Shown: positions 9,749-18,737 of the stretch, piece by piece | How the letters are laid out: every line of letters begins with the position of its first letter | How positions within the stretch are numbered: position 1 is the first letter of the stretch | Assembly: GCF_018417595.1 (NCBI RefSeq) | Contig: NZ_CP070982.1 | Location: forward strand, 3,678,001-3,742,000 | Length of the DNA: 64,000 nt | Direction of reading: 5' to 3' | Source of the DNA: Pseudomonas entomophila | GTDB taxonomy: Bacteria > Pseudomonadota > Gammaproteobacteria > Pseudomonadales > Pseudomonadaceae | Notes under the pieces: model-generated | What the model was told of the DNA's origin: nothing | Databases searched by the model: none | What the model saw: only the letters and a program-made list of their open reading frames with translations | Program-made: the position numbers and the translations under genes

Positions 9749-10574
9749 GGCGTGGCCCTCCATGGCGCTGTTGCAGGATGCGAACATGGGCCGTTTCGGC
9801 CAGCAACTCGGCCAGTGGCGGGTAGTTGAAGTCGCGTTCGAGCACGGTAGGCTGCGCGCCGAAGCGCTCGCAGGCCTGGGCGAACAAGGCCCAGACATCC
9901 TCCTTGACCGGCGCACCATGGGTGTCGACTTTTAGATCGGGCGCTTCGTCGTAGTGGCCGGCCACATGCATGCCCACCACCCGCTCGCGGGGGATGCCTT
10001 CGAGGAAGGCCTGCGCCTCGTAGCGGTGGTTGCAGGCATTGACGAAGACATTGTTGACGTCCAGCAGCAGGTCGCAGTCGGCCTCGACCAGTACCGCACG
10101 GATGAACTCGAGTTCGCTCATGGCCTGGTACGGAGCGGCATAGTAGCTGATGTTTTCCACGGCGATCCGCCGCCCCAGCAGGTCCTGGGCCTGGCGAATC
10201 CTTGCGGACACATGATGGACGGCTTCCTCGGTGAAAGGGATCGGCAACAGGTCATAGAGGTGGCCGTCGTCACTGCAATAGCTCAGGTGCTCGCTGTACA
10301 GGCGCACCTGGTGTCGGTCGAGGAAGCGCCTGGTGAGCCCTAGGAATGCCTCGTCCAGCGGAGCGGTTCCGCCCAGCGACAAGGATAACCCGTGACAGGC
10401 GATGGGGAAGCGCTCGGCCAGGCACTCCAGCTTCTGGCCGAAGGCTCCGCCGACACCGATCCAGTTTTCCGGGGCACACTCCAGGAAATCCACCTCGCCC
10501 GCAGCCATATCCAACAGTTCGGGCAGTAGGCCACGGCGCAAGCCGAGCCCGGTATGCAATGGGGAATCGATCAT
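9741..10574 (-). CDS. DUF692 multinuclear iron-dependent oxidase (HvfB/BufB-like, MNIO)
   Basis: 277 residues, the usual length. The TIM-barrel metal ligands of the family are visible in order: [52 protein letters not shown] and VLERDFNYP. Known members use an iron cluster to convert cysteine residues of a small secreted precursor into copper-binding heterocycles. The start at 10574 is the first ATG fitting the conserved [13 protein letters not shown] opening. Between the precursor stop and this gene is a perfect 13-base hairpin. The substrate is almost certainly the EGKCG protein encoded just upstream. Confidence 0.9.
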   Translation of the reverse strand: MIDSPLHTGLGLRRGLLPELLDMAAGEVDFLECAPENWIGVGGAFGQKLECLAERFPIACHGLSLSLGGTAPLDEAFLGLTRRFLDRHQVRLYSEHLSYCSDDGHLYDLLPIPFTEEAVHHVSARIRQAQDLLGRRIAVENISYYAAPYQAMSELEFIRAVLVEADCDLLLDVNNVFVNACNHRYEAQAFLEGIPRERVVGMHVAGHYDEAPDLKVDTHGAPVKEDVWALFAQACERFGAQPTVLERDFNYPPLAELLAETAHVRILQQRHGGPRHG

Positions 10575-10602
10575 GATGAAGGGGTTCCAGGCAGGCGACA
10601 GG

Positions 10603-10634
10603 CCGACCGTGGAGCACATGGGCTCCACGGTCGG
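10603..10634 (-). promoter_or_regulatory. Hairpin between precursor and modifying-enzyme genes
   Basis: A perfect 13-base stem (CCGACCGTGGAGC and its complement) with a six-base loop lies eight bases past the precursor stop codon and 28 bases before the DUF692 start. No T-run follows on the minus strand. It could stabilise or partly stop the message so that more precursor than enzyme is made. That role is inference. Confidence 0.6.
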
Positions 10635-10641
10635 ATGTGGG

Positions 10642-11130
10642 TCAGGAATTACCGGTCAGGTGGCTGAACAATCCATCGGGCATCACCCTGCCATTGGCCT
10701 TGTAGATCGTCGCCAGGTGGTCGGCAGCTTCCTGTTCGGAAATAAAGCCGTCGTGGTTGCTGTCGATCTTGTCGAAATCGCTGGCGCGGTCCTTGGCCAC
10801 CACGAGGAACTCCTCGCGCGAGACCTTGCCGTCGTGGTTGGTGTCAGTGCGTGAGAACGAGGCGTCGCCGCACTTGCCTTCACCACATTTACCCTCGGCA
10901 CCGGCTTTGGCGCTGGCACCACACTTGCCCTCGCCGCACTTGCCCTCGGTGCTGGCTTTGGCACTTGCGCCGCATTTGCCTTCACCACATTTGCCCTCCC
11001 CAGGCGTTTTGGCGGCAGCCAGCTGGTAGCCCTGGGACAGCGGTTCGACCGCGAAGGCGGTGTTGCCCAGGACCATGCCGCCGATCAGGGTGGCGCCGAG
11101 CAGGCCAAGCGTATTACGGGTGGTTTTCAT
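10642..11130 (-). CDS. Secreted EGKCG-repeat RiPP precursor (HvfA-like) fused to two EF-hands
   Basis: 162 residues from the ATG at 11130 (GGAG nine bases upstream). Residues 1-27 are a Sec signal peptide ending TAFA. Residues about 45-90 hold six EGKCG motifs in three tandem pairs separated by short Ala/Ser/Lys linkers. In the HvfA family these cysteines are converted by the DUF692 enzyme into copper-binding groups. Residues about 95-140 hold two canonical EF-hand loops, [12 protein letters not shown] and [12 protein letters not shown], with all ligand positions filled. The C-terminus is short and polar. A periplasmic metal-binding or copper-buffering protein is inferred. The calcium-binding fusion is the unusual part. 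Confidence 0.85.
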   Translation of the reverse strand: MKTTRNTLGLLGATLIGGMVLGNTAFAVEPLSQGYQLAAAKTPGEGKCGEGKCGASAKASTEGKCGEGKCGASAKAGAEGKCGEGKCGDASFSRTDTNHDGKVSREEFLVVAKDRASDFDKIDSNHDGFISEQEAADHLATIYKANGRVMPDGLFSHLTGNS

Positions 11131-11271
11131 GATGTCGCTCCACGTGTGGTTGAAAAGTGGAGCCATTTGGCCTGGGTGGTGTGTCACGGGTGTATCGCGC
11201 GGGAGCGGGTTTTGTATGAGAACAACGCGGGACGAGCGCTAGATACAGTGCGATACAAGGGGATGGGCGTC

Positions 11272-11360
11272 GTGGGAGCGGGCTAGCCCCGCGATAGTGC
11301 AAGCAGCTGCAAAAAAAGTGTGCCTGGTCGGGCGCCATCGCGGGGCAAGCCCGCTCCCAC
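11272..11360. repeat. REP-type inverted repeat
   Basis: Arms GTGGGAGCGGGCTAGCCCCGCGAT and a near-perfect complement flank an A-rich centre of about 40 bases. It is a second REP sequence class in this genome, different from the TGTAGGAGCGG class. Confidence 0.8.
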
Positions 11361-11384
11361 GACTGATCAGTCGCCAGCGTTCGA

Positions 11385-11945
11385 TCAGTCGTCGAGCGGC
11401 TTTGGCGGCGCCGCAGGCTTGGCCGGTTTGGCCGGCTTGCCGGGTTTACCCTCCTTGGGGGCAGGCTCCGGAACGTTGGCCACCGGTTCCGGCGCGGTGA
11501 CCGCTTTCTCGCTGGCGGGCAGCTCATCGACCGCCTTGAAGATCACCTGCGGGTCGATCTTTTCGCCACTGTCATCGTCCTTGAGGATGTGCCGCTCGCC
11601 ATCCTTGCCCACCAGGATCACCTTGGTGCCCTTGCTGGCACCCAGCTTGAGCTCGCGGATCAGGGCCATGGTGGCCTGCTGCTCGAGGTTCTTGTCCTCG
11701 CGCTTGCCCATCATGTTGGCGACGCTGTACAGCACCAGGTTGCGTTCAGTGAAGCCCGCCTTGGTGGCAGGGTCTTCCAGGGCCTGGTTCAGGCCGCGCA
11801 GGGTCGGGTCGGCGGTACTCGGGGCGATGATGACCAGTGGCCTGGACTTGCCCAGTTCCTTGGCCAGTGGTGCGTCGCTGTCTGCGGCCAATAGCGGCCC
11901 GGCGATGGCGATCAGGGTGGCGAAGGTCAGTGACCGAACGAGCAT
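11385..11945 (-). CDS. DUF4174-type secreted protein with Lys/Pro/Ala tail
   Basis: 186 residues from the second ATG, which has AAGGAG six bases upstream; the first ATG abuts the Shine-Dalgarno and is unlikely. Residues 1-21 form a signal peptide ending LLAAD. Residues about 30-135 fit DUF4174, a thioredoxin-like fold seen in RPLVIIAPSTADPTL, ERNLVLYSV and KVILVGKDGERHILKDD. The last ~45 residues are a low-complexity tail rich in Pro, Lys and Ala, with GKPGKPAKPAKPAAPPKP. Periplasmic; function unknown. It has its own promoter region and no evident link to the neighbouring RiPP operon. Confidence 0.75.
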   Translation of the reverse strand: MLVRSLTFATLIAIAGPLLAADSDAPLAKELGKSRPLVIIAPSTADPTLRGLNQALEDPATKAGFTERNLVLYSVANMMGKREDKNLEQQATMALIRELKLGASKGTKVILVGKDGERHILKDDDSGEKIDPQVIFKAVDELPASEKAVTAPEPVANVPEPAPKEGKPGKPAKPAKPAAPPKPLDD

Positions 11946-12152
11946 GCGCATCTCCTTGTTCTCTCGATAACACCAAAGACTGCGGATCAGGGAGAAAGAT
12001 CCGACGCGGGAGCCTAAACCACCTGACCAAACAGGTGGTCAGGCGAAAGGTAACTGACCATTACCAGACCGTCCCTGGCCGGCCGCCGTCTTCCCATGAA
12101 TCTGCCAGCGGCTGACCTGAGCATAGTCCAAGGCCAACCCGCATGAAGTGCG

Positions 12153-15100
12153 TCAATGCAGGGCTACCCGCCAGGTACGTGCACTCCTGGCCAACGCTTC
12201 GCGGGTCAACGCCAGCAAGGTATCGTGCTCACGCTGGCGGATCCGCGCCTGCAGGCGGTCGATGGCCTCGTCGGGGGCATCCCGGGCGAGCAGATCGTCG
12301 AGTTGGTCATGGTCGGACTGCGGCACACGCAACCGTTCGGCGAAGGTGCTCTCGAGATATTGGCGCCAGAACCGCAGTTCCACCATCCAGGCGCTGATGG
12401 CTTCCTCGGTCTGCGCGGTAACGATCCAGTTGCGCGCCCAGGCGATATCCGCGGGCCCGAGGTTGGCCACGCCCCGGTAGAGCATGCCATCGAACTCGAC
12501 CGGCAGATCCAGTTCGTACTGCAGGTCGACCCGGTAGGCCAGCGCCACCTCGAGCGACTCCACCCCTGCGGTCGGCATGATCTCGGCGTGCGCCCAGGCG
12601 AGTTCGTCGAGTTTCTGCAAACGCCACAGTTGCCCCCCGAGGTGCAGCAGCGCTTGCTCACGCTGCCCTGGCAGCATGCCCTGCTCGGCCTGCCAGACTC
12701 TCACGCGTACCTCCAGGTCACTGAAACGGAAAGTCGCACTGTCTTCGCAGCGGGTCACCACCGCGTTGTCGAACAGCTCCTGCCGCAATCCGGTGTTCTC
12801 CCGCATGAGCTGCATCATCCGCAACAAGCGGGTGGCCAGGTAGCGCGCACTGAACTCACCGCGAAAATCGGCCGACGTCGTGAGTTCGCCCAGCAGGTGG
12901 AAGAAGTGCCCGGAATCGGCCTCGTCTTCCAGAAGGCTCCAGACCGCCGCCATTTCATCACGCAGTTCGCTGTCCACCAGGTCGAGCCAGCGCAGTTTCA
13001 GCGGTACCTGGCTATCCGTCACTGTATTCCACACCGTCACGGCTGGGTCCGATGCCGCCAGCAGGTTACCGAACAAGTGCACCCTGCCCGCCCGCCACAC
13101 GTGGGACTGATAGAAGCCCTCGGGCAGCGTGTCGATGCGGTTGTCGCTGAGGTCCAGGGTGTGCAGCCGCGCAGCATCCGTCACGCCGTAGGGCAGGTCG
13201 GCGATCTCCGTGCGGCTTAGCAGTAGCGCGTTGAGCCTGGGCATGCCAAGCACCGAGAACGGTCTGCGCAGCGGATTGCGCGAGAGGTTCAGGTAGACCA
13301 GCGACTTGCAGCCTGCCAGGACCAGCGCCTGGCCGGCATCCAGGATGATCCGGTTGTTCGACAGGTCGAGCACCTCCAGGCGCTCGCTCAACGCCAGCGG
13401 CAGGGGCAACCGTCGCAACTTGCAGCCGGTGATTTCCAAGGTGCGCAGGTTGGGGAACGCGCGCAGGAAATCGTCCGGTATCGACTTGAGCTTCATCACC
13501 CGCAACGCCAGGCACGATACATGGGGAAAACTGACCTGCGCCGGAATGCTTGGCAGTTGCTGCAGGCGGCTGTTGGCCTGGGTCAACAGGTAGCCTCCCC
13601 TCACGGGCGCATCACCGCTCAACTCCGGGACCAGAAAGCGCCAGCAACCCACGAGCCCCTGCACAAATTCACGGCGCGACTCCCATTCGGTGGTGGCGAA
13701 GGCCTTGCGCTGCCAGGCGCTCAGGGTCTTGGCCAGCAGTGCGTGCTGCTGCTCCAGCACGCCCAGCTGCGCGTCGGCATCCCGCCCAGCCTGCTGGAGC
13801 TGCTCAAGCCACTGCTGGATTTGCGCATCGCTGAACGCCGGGTACAAGTCCCGCAACCTTGTCACCAGTGCCCTGGGCCTGTTGCTGCTCAGGCCCAACC
13901 AGCGGCGCCAGCCGCTGAGCGGGTAACCGATGCGGCCATCGTCGAACCGCTGCGGTGCCCGGAATGAAGTGACTGGGCGGTCCAGCCCCAATGCCTCGAC
14001 GACCGCCTGACGTCGCAGCAGAGCCCGACGGGCCAGCGTCGTGCGCAATGACGCAGCAAACGGTTCAGCGATGCCCAGCATGGCCCGTTGCCCGGCAGAA
14101 AAACCACGGGCCAGGACCGTGAACATCTCGCCTGGCTCCCCTATGGCATCGGCATTTCGGTCGCGCAACTGGAACCCTCCCTCGCGATGAACCAACTGCA
14201 GCTCGCGCCCCGTGCCAGCGGTGGTCAGCAGTGGTTCGCCGGCGTCACCATCGAACAGCGCCCAACGCGGTGACGATGCAGCGCCCGGCATTTCTTCCAG
14301 CAGTTTCAGGACGCACCGCGCCAAATCGAGGCTCTGCGGTGTATCGAAAGCCAGCGCCTCCAGTACCCTGGCGGCACGAATGCGCCTGACCCGGGTACTG
14401 GCCGCCTGGGCCATGGCCAAAGGCACCTGCTTGTCATCCAGCAGGCTTTGCCGATCAGTGTCGCTGGCTTCACGCAGCACTGCCTCGGCAGCGAGGCGAT
14501 GCAGACTGGCAAAATCGCGTTGCAGCAGCTGCGTGGCATCGGTTGCGGGGTATTGCTCGTCGTACAGTTGCTCAAACACAACCCGCCGCTGGGCCCACAG
14601 GTACTCGGCCAGTGCCTGGTCGCTCATCTGCCCGGCACCCGGCAGCCCTCTGGCCTTGTCAAGCAAAGACACCTCACTGATGACCGCCCCGGTGCGCAGT
14701 TGGCTTACCAGCGCCGCGACACGCTCGGCCAACACGATGCGGCTCACCGTATCGCCCAGTTCAGCGTGCGGCGCCCGGCCATAGACATGCAGCCCGCGCA
14801 AGTCACTCGCATCCAGGCCGTGGATCGCCAGGGCCTGGTCGATCCGTGCGTCGTCCAGGGTGTCGAATGCTCCACCCAGCCGGCGAAACATCGCATGGCT
14901 GTCCTCCCACTCGGAGGGCTGCTCGCTCCAGATCCGCCAGGCACCGGCACCGTTATGGCGCAGCACAGGGCCATGCCCCTGCAGCGGGCGCAGTTGCCAT
15001 TGCTCGTCCGAGGCACGCTGAATCACCGGGTAATAGTGGCCCAGCAACCTGATCCAGCGCTGATTGCCCAGTCGGTAGATCCCTTGATCGTCCACTGTGG

Positions 15101-16640
15101 CCTCGGCCCCGGGCGCCTCGCTGCGAAACGGTACGAGGTCGCCGCTCCACAGTTTTTCGCTACCGTCCTCCATCCGCGCCGGAACCAGCTCGTCCACCAC
15201 ATTCCAGGCCCGACGCACCGCCAACAGGCCGGCAACCGTCACGCCGGTCACGGCCACGGTCTTGCCGATGTTCAACACATGGTCCAGCGCCGCCCTGGTA
15301 TCGCCTTCCTGCCAGTCCTCGACAGCATGAAAGGTTTCCTTCAGCAGGTCCCAGGCCGTCACCGCCAGCAAAGCGACGCCGATCTGCGGCACGAACAGCC
15401 CTGCCAGGCCCAGCAGGCTCCAGCCTTCGGCAGCCAGGCGCTTGTCGTGCTCCACTTGCAGCGCACGGTCGAGCTGCGCCACAGGTGGCGCGATCATCGC
15501 CGCATCGTCCTTTATTCGCGCGATGTGCGCATCGGCCAGGTGCTCGAACAAGGCAGCCGGGTATGCGCGCATGTGTTCATCCAGATCGCGGGTGGCCCAG
15601 GCGGCCACATCGCCCAGGCGCTCCTCGACCTTGGTGAAGAATTGCTGGCTGTCACGGCGGCGCACGAAGCGTCGGAAGAAGCGCTGGTACTCGACCTTGC
15701 GCAGACGCACGCCCAGTACACGCCTGGCAAAATCCTCCAAATCGTCGCGGGCGCTCCAGGGCCCCTGTGGGTCGCCTGGAATGTAGACCAGCACGCGCTG
15801 GCTGGTATCGAGCAACCAGCCCTTGTCGACCACATCCAATACCACGATCTGCTGCAAGTCGCAGCCAAATACCTGCAATTGCCTGGCAATCACTGGCGCC
15901 CCCTCCAGCGTGCCTGGCTGGCCATCACGATACAGGCCGATCACCAGCGCCAGTTCGGCCTCGGTCAGCACACCATCGACCTTTGCCTTGCAGGCATCGA
16001 TCACCAGGTTGGCCTGGTACAGTTGGGTGAGCAACGCCTTGATGCCCTGCCCGTTCGCCGCCTGCCCTGCACCTGCATCCAGCACGCCAGCCAGGTGTTC
16101 CTGGTAACGCCTGCCCAAGTCCAATTCGCGGCACATCGCGGCAAAGCCCTGTGCGCCGGGGTGCGCCAGCGCGTTGCCGGCAGCATCGAGCACGGCATTG
16201 CGCCGGGGCTGTCCGTTGGCGCCGGCTTCCTGCACGGTGAAATTACACAATGCCGCCTCCAACAACGGCGTTTCGTAGTCGTCGGTGCCCTGCAAGGGAT
16301 AACGCCCCGCGACCTGGCCACCTTCATTGGCCCAGTAAAAGTACTGCCGGCGAAAGAACAACGTGTCGACCGCCTGATCGACCTTGTAGCGCTCGGCCAA
16401 CGCCTGCTGCAGCAAGGGCCTGGCGAATGCGTCGATTCCCTGGACGGGCGTAAACGCTGCGTCCAGCCCCTGCTGGCAGGCCAGGCTGGTCTTGAGCGCC
16501 TCGCTCAGGGCGCCGAACTGTGCCGGGCTCAATTCACTCATCCATGATGGTAGGCGGCGGGCGATCAAGCGGTCCTGATACGCCTGTTCGATGGCCAGCG
16601 TGTCGACGCTCGTTACCGGTTGCTTGGCAGTGGTGCCCAT
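12153..16640 (-). CDS. Large LRR protein with C-terminal NEL-type E3 ubiquitin ligase domain
   Basis: 1495 residues from the ATG at 16640 (GGAGGT six bases upstream). The N-terminal ~1000 residues match the DUF6543-type region of Pseudomonas effector-like proteins (RRLPSWMSELSP, FRRQYFYW), with a hydrophobic patch near residues 400-490. Residues about 1050-1180 are leucine-rich repeats such as LEVLDLSNNRI, LVYLNLSRNPL and LHTLDLSDNRIDTLPEGFY. Residues about 1195-1495 resemble the NEL domain of IpaH/SspH ligases. Cys1298 in TRCEDSATFRFSDLEVRV matches the catalytic CxD motif. Such proteins attach ubiquitin to host proteins after secretion. No signal peptide or secretion genes are seen here, so the export route is unknown. 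Confidence 0.82.
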   Translation of the reverse strand: MGTTAKQPVTSVDTLAIEQAYQDRLIARRLPSWMSELSPAQFGALSEALKTSLACQQGLDAAFTPVQGIDAFARPLLQQALAERYKVDQAVDTLFFRRQYFYWANEGGQVAGRYPLQGTDDYETPLLEAALCNFTVQEAGANGQPRRNAVLDAAGNALAHPGAQGFAAMCRELDLGRRYQEHLAGVLDAGAGQAANGQGIKALLTQLYQANLVIDACKAKVDGVLTEAELALVIGLYRDGQPGTLEGAPVIARQLQVFGCDLQQIVVLDVVDKGWLLDTSQRVLVYIPGDPQGPWSARDDLEDFARRVLGVRLRKVEYQRFFRRFVRRRDSQQFFTKVEERLGDVAAWATRDLDEHMRAYPAALFEHLADAHIARIKDDAAMIAPPVAQLDRALQVEHDKRLAAEGWSLLGLAGLFVPQIGVALLAVTAWDLLKETFHAVEDWQEGDTRAALDHVLNIGKTVAVTGVTVAGLLAVRRAWNVVDELVPARMEDGSEKLWSGDLVPFRSEAPGAEATVDDQGIYRLGNQRWIRLLGHYYPVIQRASDEQWQLRPLQGHGPVLRHNGAGAWRIWSEQPSEWEDSHAMFRRLGGAFDTLDDARIDQALAIHGLDASDLRGLHVYGRAPHAELGDTVSRIVLAERVAALVSQLRTGAVISEVSLLDKARGLPGAGQMSDQALAEYLWAQRRVVFEQLYDEQYPATDATQLLQRDFASLHRLAAEAVLREASDTDRQSLLDDKQVPLAMAQAASTRVRRIRAARVLEALAFDTPQSLDLARCVLKLLEEMPGAASSPRWALFDGDAGEPLLTTAGTGRELQLVHREGGFQLRDRNADAIGEPGEMFTVLARGFSAGQRAMLGIAEPFAASLRTTLARRALLRRQAVVEALGLDRPVTSFRAPQRFDDGRIGYPLSGWRRWLGLSSNRPRALVTRLRDLYPAFSDAQIQQWLEQLQQAGRDADAQLGVLEQQHALLAKTLSAWQRKAFATTEWESRREFVQGLVGCWRFLVPELSGDAPVRGGYLLTQANSRLQQLPSIPAQVSFPHVSCLALRVMKLKSIPDDFLRAFPNLRTLEITGCKLRRLPLPLALSERLEVLDLSNNRIILDAGQALVLAGCKSLVYLNLSRNPLRRPFSVLGMPRLNALLLSRTEIADLPYGVTDAARLHTLDLSDNRIDTLPEGFYQSHVWRAGRVHLFGNLLAASDPAVTVWNTVTDSQVPLKLRWLDLVDSELRDEMAAVWSLLEDEADSGHFFHLLGELTTSADFRGEFSARYLATRLLRMMQLMRENTGLRQELFDNAVVTRCEDSATFRFSDLEVRVRVWQAEQGMLPGQREQALLHLGGQLWRLQKLDELAWAHAEIMPTAGVESLEVALAYRVDLQYELDLPVEFDGMLYRGVANLGPADIAWARNWIVTAQTEEAISAWMVELRFWRQYLESTFAERLRVPQSDHDQLDDLLARDAPDEAIDRLQARIRQREHDTLLALTREALARSARTWRVALH

Positions 16641-16953
16641 GTCGTACCTCCAGGTCAGAATGGCGTACGAGGCTACCCGCGGCCCTGGCACGGCAATGCC
16701 TAGCTAAATACCACCCACGCACTCATGCACCGCCAGACAGTTTCCACAGCCCTCCTGTCAGAATTTTTCCGCACGATGCTGGCAATCTGACTAGCGCTGA
16801 CTACGCTCTGGGCTTGCCCCAGAGCCATCCGCTCAGGCGCATGAATGAAGGCAATCCGCTCTGATGCAATAACTGCCCCCGGACACTGCGAACGGATATC
16901 AAGCCGCGTCATCGCTTTCCCCCCACTGGAGTCTTCACGTCAAGGAGAGATGT
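16641..16953. other. Divergent intergenic region without a gene
   Basis: 313 bases between the NEL-protein start and the first glycosyltransferase. It should hold promoters for both directions. No operator, repeat or RNA motif is recognised. Confidence 0.5.
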
Positions 16954-18582
16954 GTGCGCTTTGGATCGGCATTCCTTTGCCTGTTGTTCGGCTGGGCAAC
17001 GCTCAGCATCATCTCTGTCTGGGCGCGGCCCCTGCTGCCCATCGATGAAACCCGCTATGCACAGGTCGCCTGGGAAATGCACCTGAGCGGTGACTGGCTG
17101 GTGCCACGGATCCACGGTGAGCCGTACAGCCACAAGCCCCCCCTGCTCTTCTGGCTGATCAACCTGGGTTGGAGCGTGCTCGGCGAGCACCCCTGGGTGG
17201 CCAGGTTGGTGGGCGCGCTGATCACCCTGGCCGACCTGCTGTTGCTGGGTGCCCTGGCCCGCCGGCTGTGGCCCGGCGATGCCCGGGCCGCGGCGCTGGC
17301 ACCTTGGGTGTTCTATGCCAGCCTGCTGGTGTTGGCCCTGAGCACGACGCTGATGTTCGACCTGCTGATGACCTGCGCGGTATTGATCGGCGTGCTGGGC
17401 CTGCTCGACACCGTGCAGCGTGATCGTGGCTGGCTGCTGTTCGCCCTGGCCACGGCCCTGGGCCTGCTGGCCAAGGGGCCGGCGCTGCTGCTGTACCTGC
17501 TTCCCGTCACCCTGGCCAGCCCCTGGTGGCTGGCCAGGGCCCCCGCCGCAGGCTGGGCGCGCTGGCACGGCTACCTGCTGCTGAGCCTGGCAGTGGGCAT
17601 TGCCCTGGCCCTGTGCTGGGCGATTCCCGCGGTGGCCCGCGGGGGTGAGGCCTACCGCGACATGCTGCTGTGGGGGCAGACCGCCGGGCGAATGGCCAAC
17701 GCCTTCGCCCACGAGCGCCCCTGGTGGTGGTACCTGCCCCTGTTACCGCTGTTGCTGCTGCCCTGGGCGCTTTGGCCGCACCTGTGGCGCGCCCTGCACA
17801 GGTTGTTGCGCCAGGCCGCGGCCGCCGAACGCCTGTGCCTGGTCTGGCTGCTGGCCGGCGTACTGGGGTTTTCCGCCATCAGTGGCAAGCAAGTGCACTA
17901 CCTGCTGCCCCTGATGCCGGCCTGGGCGCTGCTGGTGGCCCGGGCCCTCAGCCAGCTGCCCGCCCCCCGCCCCGGGCTGGCCAGTTGCATGCTGGTGCTG
18001 GCGCCGTGGTTGCTGGCCGGCTCGGCCTTAGCCATCGGCCCGCTGCTCGGCTCGGCGGTCAAGGTGCCGGGCTGGTTGCGCGAGTTGTCGCCCTGGGCCG
18101 GCGCGGCCCTTGTCGCGGCGACCCTGGCGTGGCTGGTGCCGCTGCGGCGCAGGCCAGGGGCACTGAGCCTGGCGGCCCTGCCCTTGATGTTCCTGATCCT
18201 GCTGCATGGGTTGGTCATCAAGGCGATTGCCCCGCACTTCGCCCTGCTGCCGTTGACCGACCATCTGGAGGCCGCGCAACGCCAGGGCAAGGCCATTGCG
18301 CTGGCGGCGCAGTTTCGCGACCAGTACCCCTTTTCCCGACCGATGCCGCAGGTCATGACGCTGCTGCGCGAAGGCGAGGAAATCGCCTGGGCCCGCGCCA
18401 ACCCACAAGGCCTGCTGGTGATCAATCACAAGCGCATCAGCGCCGAGCAACTGCAGGCGGCCCAGCGCTATCAACCGATACGCAGCGGCTACAGCGTGAT
18501 CTGGTCGGCCCAGACACTGCTCGACACGCCCGGGCTGCTGGACAGCGAACTGCCGCTGAACGCCTTGAACATCGCCGACTGA
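16954..18582 (+). CDS. GT39/ArnT-like polyprenyl-phosphate-sugar glycosyltransferase 1
   Basis: 542 residues, with a GTG start preceded by AAGGAG six bases upstream. It is an integral membrane enzyme with about a dozen hydrophobic segments. The acidic pair Asp31-Glu32 in the first periplasmic loop (PIDETRYAQVAWEM) is the expected catalytic site of ArnT/PMT-type transferases. SHKPPLLFW is the second family block. These enzymes move a sugar from a lipid carrier to an envelope acceptor on the periplasmic face. It starts the envelope-modification gene set but is separated from ugd by 155 bases, so it may be its own transcript. Confidence 0.85.
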   Translation: MRFGSAFLCLLFGWATLSIISVWARPLLPIDETRYAQVAWEMHLSGDWLVPRIHGEPYSHKPPLLFWLINLGWSVLGEHPWVARLVGALITLADLLLLGALARRLWPGDARAAALAPWVFYASLLVLALSTTLMFDLLMTCAVLIGVLGLLDTVQRDRGWLLFALATALGLLAKGPALLLYLLPVTLASPWWLARAPAAGWARWHGYLLLSLAVGIALALCWAIPAVARGGEAYRDMLLWGQTAGRMANAFAHERPWWWYLPLLPLLLLPWALWPHLWRALHRLLRQAAAAERLCLVWLLAGVLGFSAISGKQVHYLLPLMPAWALLVARALSQLPAPRPGLASCMLVLAPWLLAGSALAIGPLLGSAVKVPGWLRELSPWAGAALVAATLAWLVPLRRRPGALSLAALPLMFLILLHGLVIKAIAPHFALLPLTDHLEAAQRQGKAIALAAQFRDQYPFSRPMPQVMTLLREGEEIAWARANPQGLLVINHKRISAEQLQAAQRYQPIRSGYSVIWSAQTLLDTPGLLDSELPLNALNIAD

Positions 18583-18737
18583 CGGGGGCTGCCAAGCGTT
18601 GCATGACAGCCTGATTAACAAAACTTAAACACCGTTGTGACATTTTTTTACAACTTGTAAGCCGAGGCTCTGCGGGTCGGCAAAGCCCAGCACGGCATTG
18701 GTCATTACCTGCCCAGATTCGAACATGGAGCTGCTAG
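18583..18737 (+). promoter_or_regulatory. Probable promoter region of the ugd operon
   Basis: The gap upstream of ugd is AT-rich, with TTAACAAAACTTAAAC and a run of seven T bases near 18645. It is the only sizeable gap before seven closely packed genes. No PhoP or PmrA box can be claimed. Confidence 0.4.

Noticed and set aside
12156..16547. Long open frames on the plus strand opposite the LRR protein gene, up to 699 residues
   Set aside because: They mirror a GC-rich coding strand, have His/Gln/Arg-rich nonsense composition and lack start signals.
18583..18737. PmrA or PhoP box before ugd
   Set aside because: Only a single CTTAA-like half is visible; no spaced pair was found.
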